From an uncultured bacterium (lineage in GTDB: Bacteria; Bacillota; Clostridia; Oscillospirales; Acutalibacteraceae): a stretch of DNA of 5,309 nt. How positions within the stretch are numbered: position 1 is the stretch's first letter; each line of letters starts with the position of its first letter. Shown here in pieces: positions 5,068 through 5,309 of the stretch. The stretch spans positions 1 through 5,309 of the forward strand of contig CAMFFI010000097.1 of NCBI GenBank assembly GCA_945949625.1. Reading direction: 5' to 3'. Position numbers and translations under genes: made by a program. The notes under the pieces are model-generated. The model saw only the letters and a list, made by a program, of their open reading frames with translations. It did no database searches and had not been told where the DNA came from.

Positions 5068-5309
5068 GTGAGTGAAAGAAATATGAGAAAAACTGCTGTC
5101 GGTAAGGTAGTAAGCGACAAAATGGATAAAACAATTGTTGTTGCTATTGAAGACAGCGTAAAGCACAAACTTTACAACAAAGTTGTTAAGCGTACCGTTC
5201 GTCTTAAAGCACACGATGAAAACAACGAGTGCGGCGTAGGCGATCGCGTAAAGGTTATGGAGACCCGTCCTCTTTCTAAGGATAAAAGATGGAGACTCGT
5301 CGAGATTAT
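5068..5309 (+). CDS. rpsQ: 30S ribosomal protein S17 (partial, cut by window edge)
   Basis: S17 is a primary binding protein of the 30S body with an OB-fold. The reading frame starts at GTG 5068, the only non-ATG start in this operon segment. It runs for 80 codons to the right edge without a stop. Given a family length of about 84-87 aa, only a few residues are missing. The protein begins MSERNMRKTAVGKVVSDKMD (residues 1-20), continues KTIVVAIEDSVKHKLYNKVV (21-40), and shows the family signature GDRVKVMETRPLSKDKRWRL (58-77), ending in VEI at the edge. The truncation is caused by the window and not by a mutation, since the frame is intact throughout. Confidence 0.96.
   Translation, partial: MSERNMRKTAVGKVVSDKMDKTIVVAIEDSVKHKLYNKVVKRTVRLKAHDENNECGVGDRVKVMETRPLSKDKRWRLVEI

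Overview
The window is the 5' part of a bacterial S10 ribosomal-protein operon, all on the + strand. Gene order is rpsJ (S10), rplC (L3), rplD (L4), rplW (L23), rplB (L2), rpsS (S19), rplV (L22), rpsC (S3), rplP (L16), rpmC (L29) and rpsQ (S17). The last gene runs off the right edge. This is the canonical bacterial S10 gene order with nothing inserted, lost or broken.

The organism is most likely a Gram-positive Clostridia member, plausibly of the Oscillospiraceae/Ruminococcaceae kind. The support is very strong AAGGAGG-type ribosome binding sites before nearly every gene, moderately AT-rich DNA, Arg codons mostly AGA or CGT, and proteins closer in length and motifs to Bacillus/Clostridia versions than to E. 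coli ones (L2 277 aa, L4 207 aa, S10 closely resembling the Bacillus protein). The family-level placement is an inference from general resemblance, not from a search.

Layout: positions 1-208 are a non-coding leader. It holds a clear intrinsic-terminator-shaped hairpin (90-121), other hairpins, and a possible competing antiterminator pairing, so it may be an attenuator rather than only the end of an upstream gene. From 209 the genes are tightly packed. Three junctions overlap (rplD/rplW by 4 nt, rpsC/rplP and rplP/rpmC by 1 nt), which suggests translational coupling. Two junctions are clearly longer than the rest and hold predicted RNA structure: rpsJ-rplC (76 nt, with a 10-bp direct repeat and competing hairpins) and rplW-rplB (85 nt, two tandem hairpins enclosed by a possible 7-bp helix). 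None of the internal hairpins has a T-run, so I see no internal terminator, and the operon continues past the right edge.

The products all assemble into the ribosome. L3, L4, L23, L2, L22, L16 and L29 build the 50S subunit around the peptidyl transferase centre and exit tunnel. S10, S19, S3 and S17 go into the 30S head and body. Recognised functional residues and motifs are intact wherever I could check them. I found no new protein system; the points worth a second look are the three structured non-coding stretches.
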